A DNA stretch of 7,180 bases from an uncultured Lentisphaeria bacterium (GTDB lineage: Bacteria > Verrucomicrobiota > Lentisphaeria > Victivallales > Victivallaceae): NCBI GenBank assembly GCA_949298665.1, contig CASFXO010000427.1, positions 1 to 7,180 of the forward strand, given 5' to 3'. Below, one piece after another: positions 6,419-7,180 of this stretch. The position numbers were made by a program, and so were the translations under genes. Position 1 is the first letter of the stretch. Each line of letters opens with the position of its first letter. The notes beneath the pieces were generated by a model that saw only the letters and a program-made list of their open reading frames with translations, had not been told where the DNA came from and made no database searches.

Positions 6419-7180
6419 TCAGCGTCGCCAGCTCCAGAGATGCGAGCCCGCGCAGAAATAAATCGCCTCCGGCGTCAGCGCCATCGACCCTACGACCCCC
6501 GGCGGCAGATCGGCCAGTTTCTCATGTTTCCCAGTCGCCGGGTCAAAACGCACCAGTGCCTGCCGGAAGAGCAGATAGAGGCAATGATCCGCATCCTTGT
6601 GCATGATGCCGGTCCCGGAAGCGGATGCGACTTCCCCGTAAGCCGCCCCCAGATTGAAGTCCCGGACGATCGCACGTTTTTCCGGATCGAATACATGCAG
6701 CATGCCGGTCGCTCCATCCAGCAGATACACCAGCCCGTCGTCGCCGCACACCGCGTCATACACCATCGAGGTATCGCCCGGACGATGCGGCCGGACCTGA
6801 TGAAACACAATTTTTTCCGTATCCGGATCGAAAATATAAAATTCCGGTTCCTTCGCCAGCACCTGACCACCGGTCCCCGCCGCCACGCCGGTAACGCCGA
6901 ATACCTTCCCGTCCGGCAGATTCGCCAGCGCAATCGTCGACTGGTTCGGCAGCAGCTGTTCGTGCGACAGGGTTTTACTCTCACCGGTCGCCGCATTGAA
7001 TATCGTCAACCCGCCCCCGGTATGCCCGTAGTCCGGCGTACCCCCGAGAATCATCCGGTCGCCGTCCCGCAGCAGCAATAACGTATTCGGGCGGTGAATA
7101 TGCGGCGTGGAACGCACCGAACGGCCGTAATCCGCCGGTTCGAATCCCGCGCTTTCCCCCCGGGTCCACGGCCGGGTAAC
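6419..7180 (-). CDS. C-terminal part of a beta-propeller repeat protein (5' end outside window)
   Basis: The frame is open to the right edge. A GTG at 7117 could be read as a start, but the 21 codons before it ('GFEPADYGRS' and so on) continue smoothly, so the gene most likely begins outside the window. The 253 visible residues form about five propeller blades with a repeating pattern: 'DG.(V/L)(Y/F)....' followed by 'FDP.T.K' or a close variant, for example 'EFYIFDPDTEKI', 'MLHVFDPEKRAI' and 'ALVRFDPATGKH'. A Gly-rich stretch 'GGTPDYGHTGGGL' lies near 7045. The fold resembles PQQ-like, WD40-like or SMP-30-like propellers. No catalytic residues are evident, so binding or scaffold roles are as likely as enzymatic ones. 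It lies 47 bases upstream of the heparinase-like gene on the same strand, suggesting one transcript and a shared glycan-related job (inference). Localisation cannot be read because the N-terminus is missing. Confidence 0.75.
   Translation of the reverse strand, partial: VTRPWTRGESAGFEPADYGRSVRSTPHIHRPNTLLLLRDGDRMILGGTPDYGHTGGGLTIFNAATGESKTLSHEQLLPNQSTIALANLPDGKVFGVTGVAAGTGGQVLAKEPEFYIFDPDTEKIVFHQVRPHRPGDTSMVYDAVCGDDGLVYLLDGATGMLHVFDPEKRAIVRDFNLGAAYGEVASASGTGIMHKDADHCLYLLFRQALVRFDPATGKHEKLADLPPGVVGSMALTPEAIYFCAGSHLWSWRR

Noticed and set aside
6440..7081. A 213-codon plus-strand frame opposite the right-edge propeller gene
   Set aside because: The product is rich in Arg, Gln and Pro without a pattern, while the minus strand shows regular propeller blades ending in FDP-type motifs.

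Overview
The window is GC-rich bacterial DNA, densely coding, with strong G/C preference at third codon positions. Its gene content suggests a member of the Planctomycetota-Verrucomicrobiota-Lentisphaerota (PVC) group, with a Victivallis-like Lentisphaerota as the best guess. The reasons are a secreted heparinase II/III-like protein fused to a beta-propeller, an adjacent second propeller protein, and a C-terminal fragment resembling the PilX-like 'Verru_Chthon cassette' proteins. This taxonomic call is inference from protein types, since there is no rRNA or other marker here.

Layout, left to right. Positions 2-583 (+) hold the 3' end of a gene that enters from the left edge, tentatively a pilus/secretion-associated surface protein. 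Fifteen bases later, behind a clear Shine-Dalgarno site, comes a small exported helical protein of unknown function (599-1183, +), probably in the same operon. A 210-base non-coding gap (1184-1393) carries several short inverted repeats. It is followed by a major facilitator transporter of the LplT (lysophospholipid transporter) type (1394-2680, +).

The right-hand two thirds is on the minus strand and converges on the transporter with only 22 bases between stop codons. The central gene (2703-6371, -) encodes a 1222-residue exported protein: signal peptide, alpha/alpha-toroid with an Asn-His motif, a heparinase II/III-type beta-sandwich with an HGHxDxN motif, then a C-terminal propeller with two calcium-loop (FG-GAP/VCBS-like) signatures. 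Upstream of it in transcription (6419-7180, -), the 3' part of another beta-propeller gene runs off the right edge. The 47-base spacing suggests the two minus-strand genes are co-transcribed.

Working together (inference): the minus-strand pair looks like part of an acidic-polysaccharide or glycan handling locus acting outside the cytoplasm. The plus-strand genes look like cell-envelope functions. No RNA gene, CRISPR array, insertion sequence or attachment site was seen. Nothing here proves a new system. The most distinctive item is the lyase-plus-propeller fusion.
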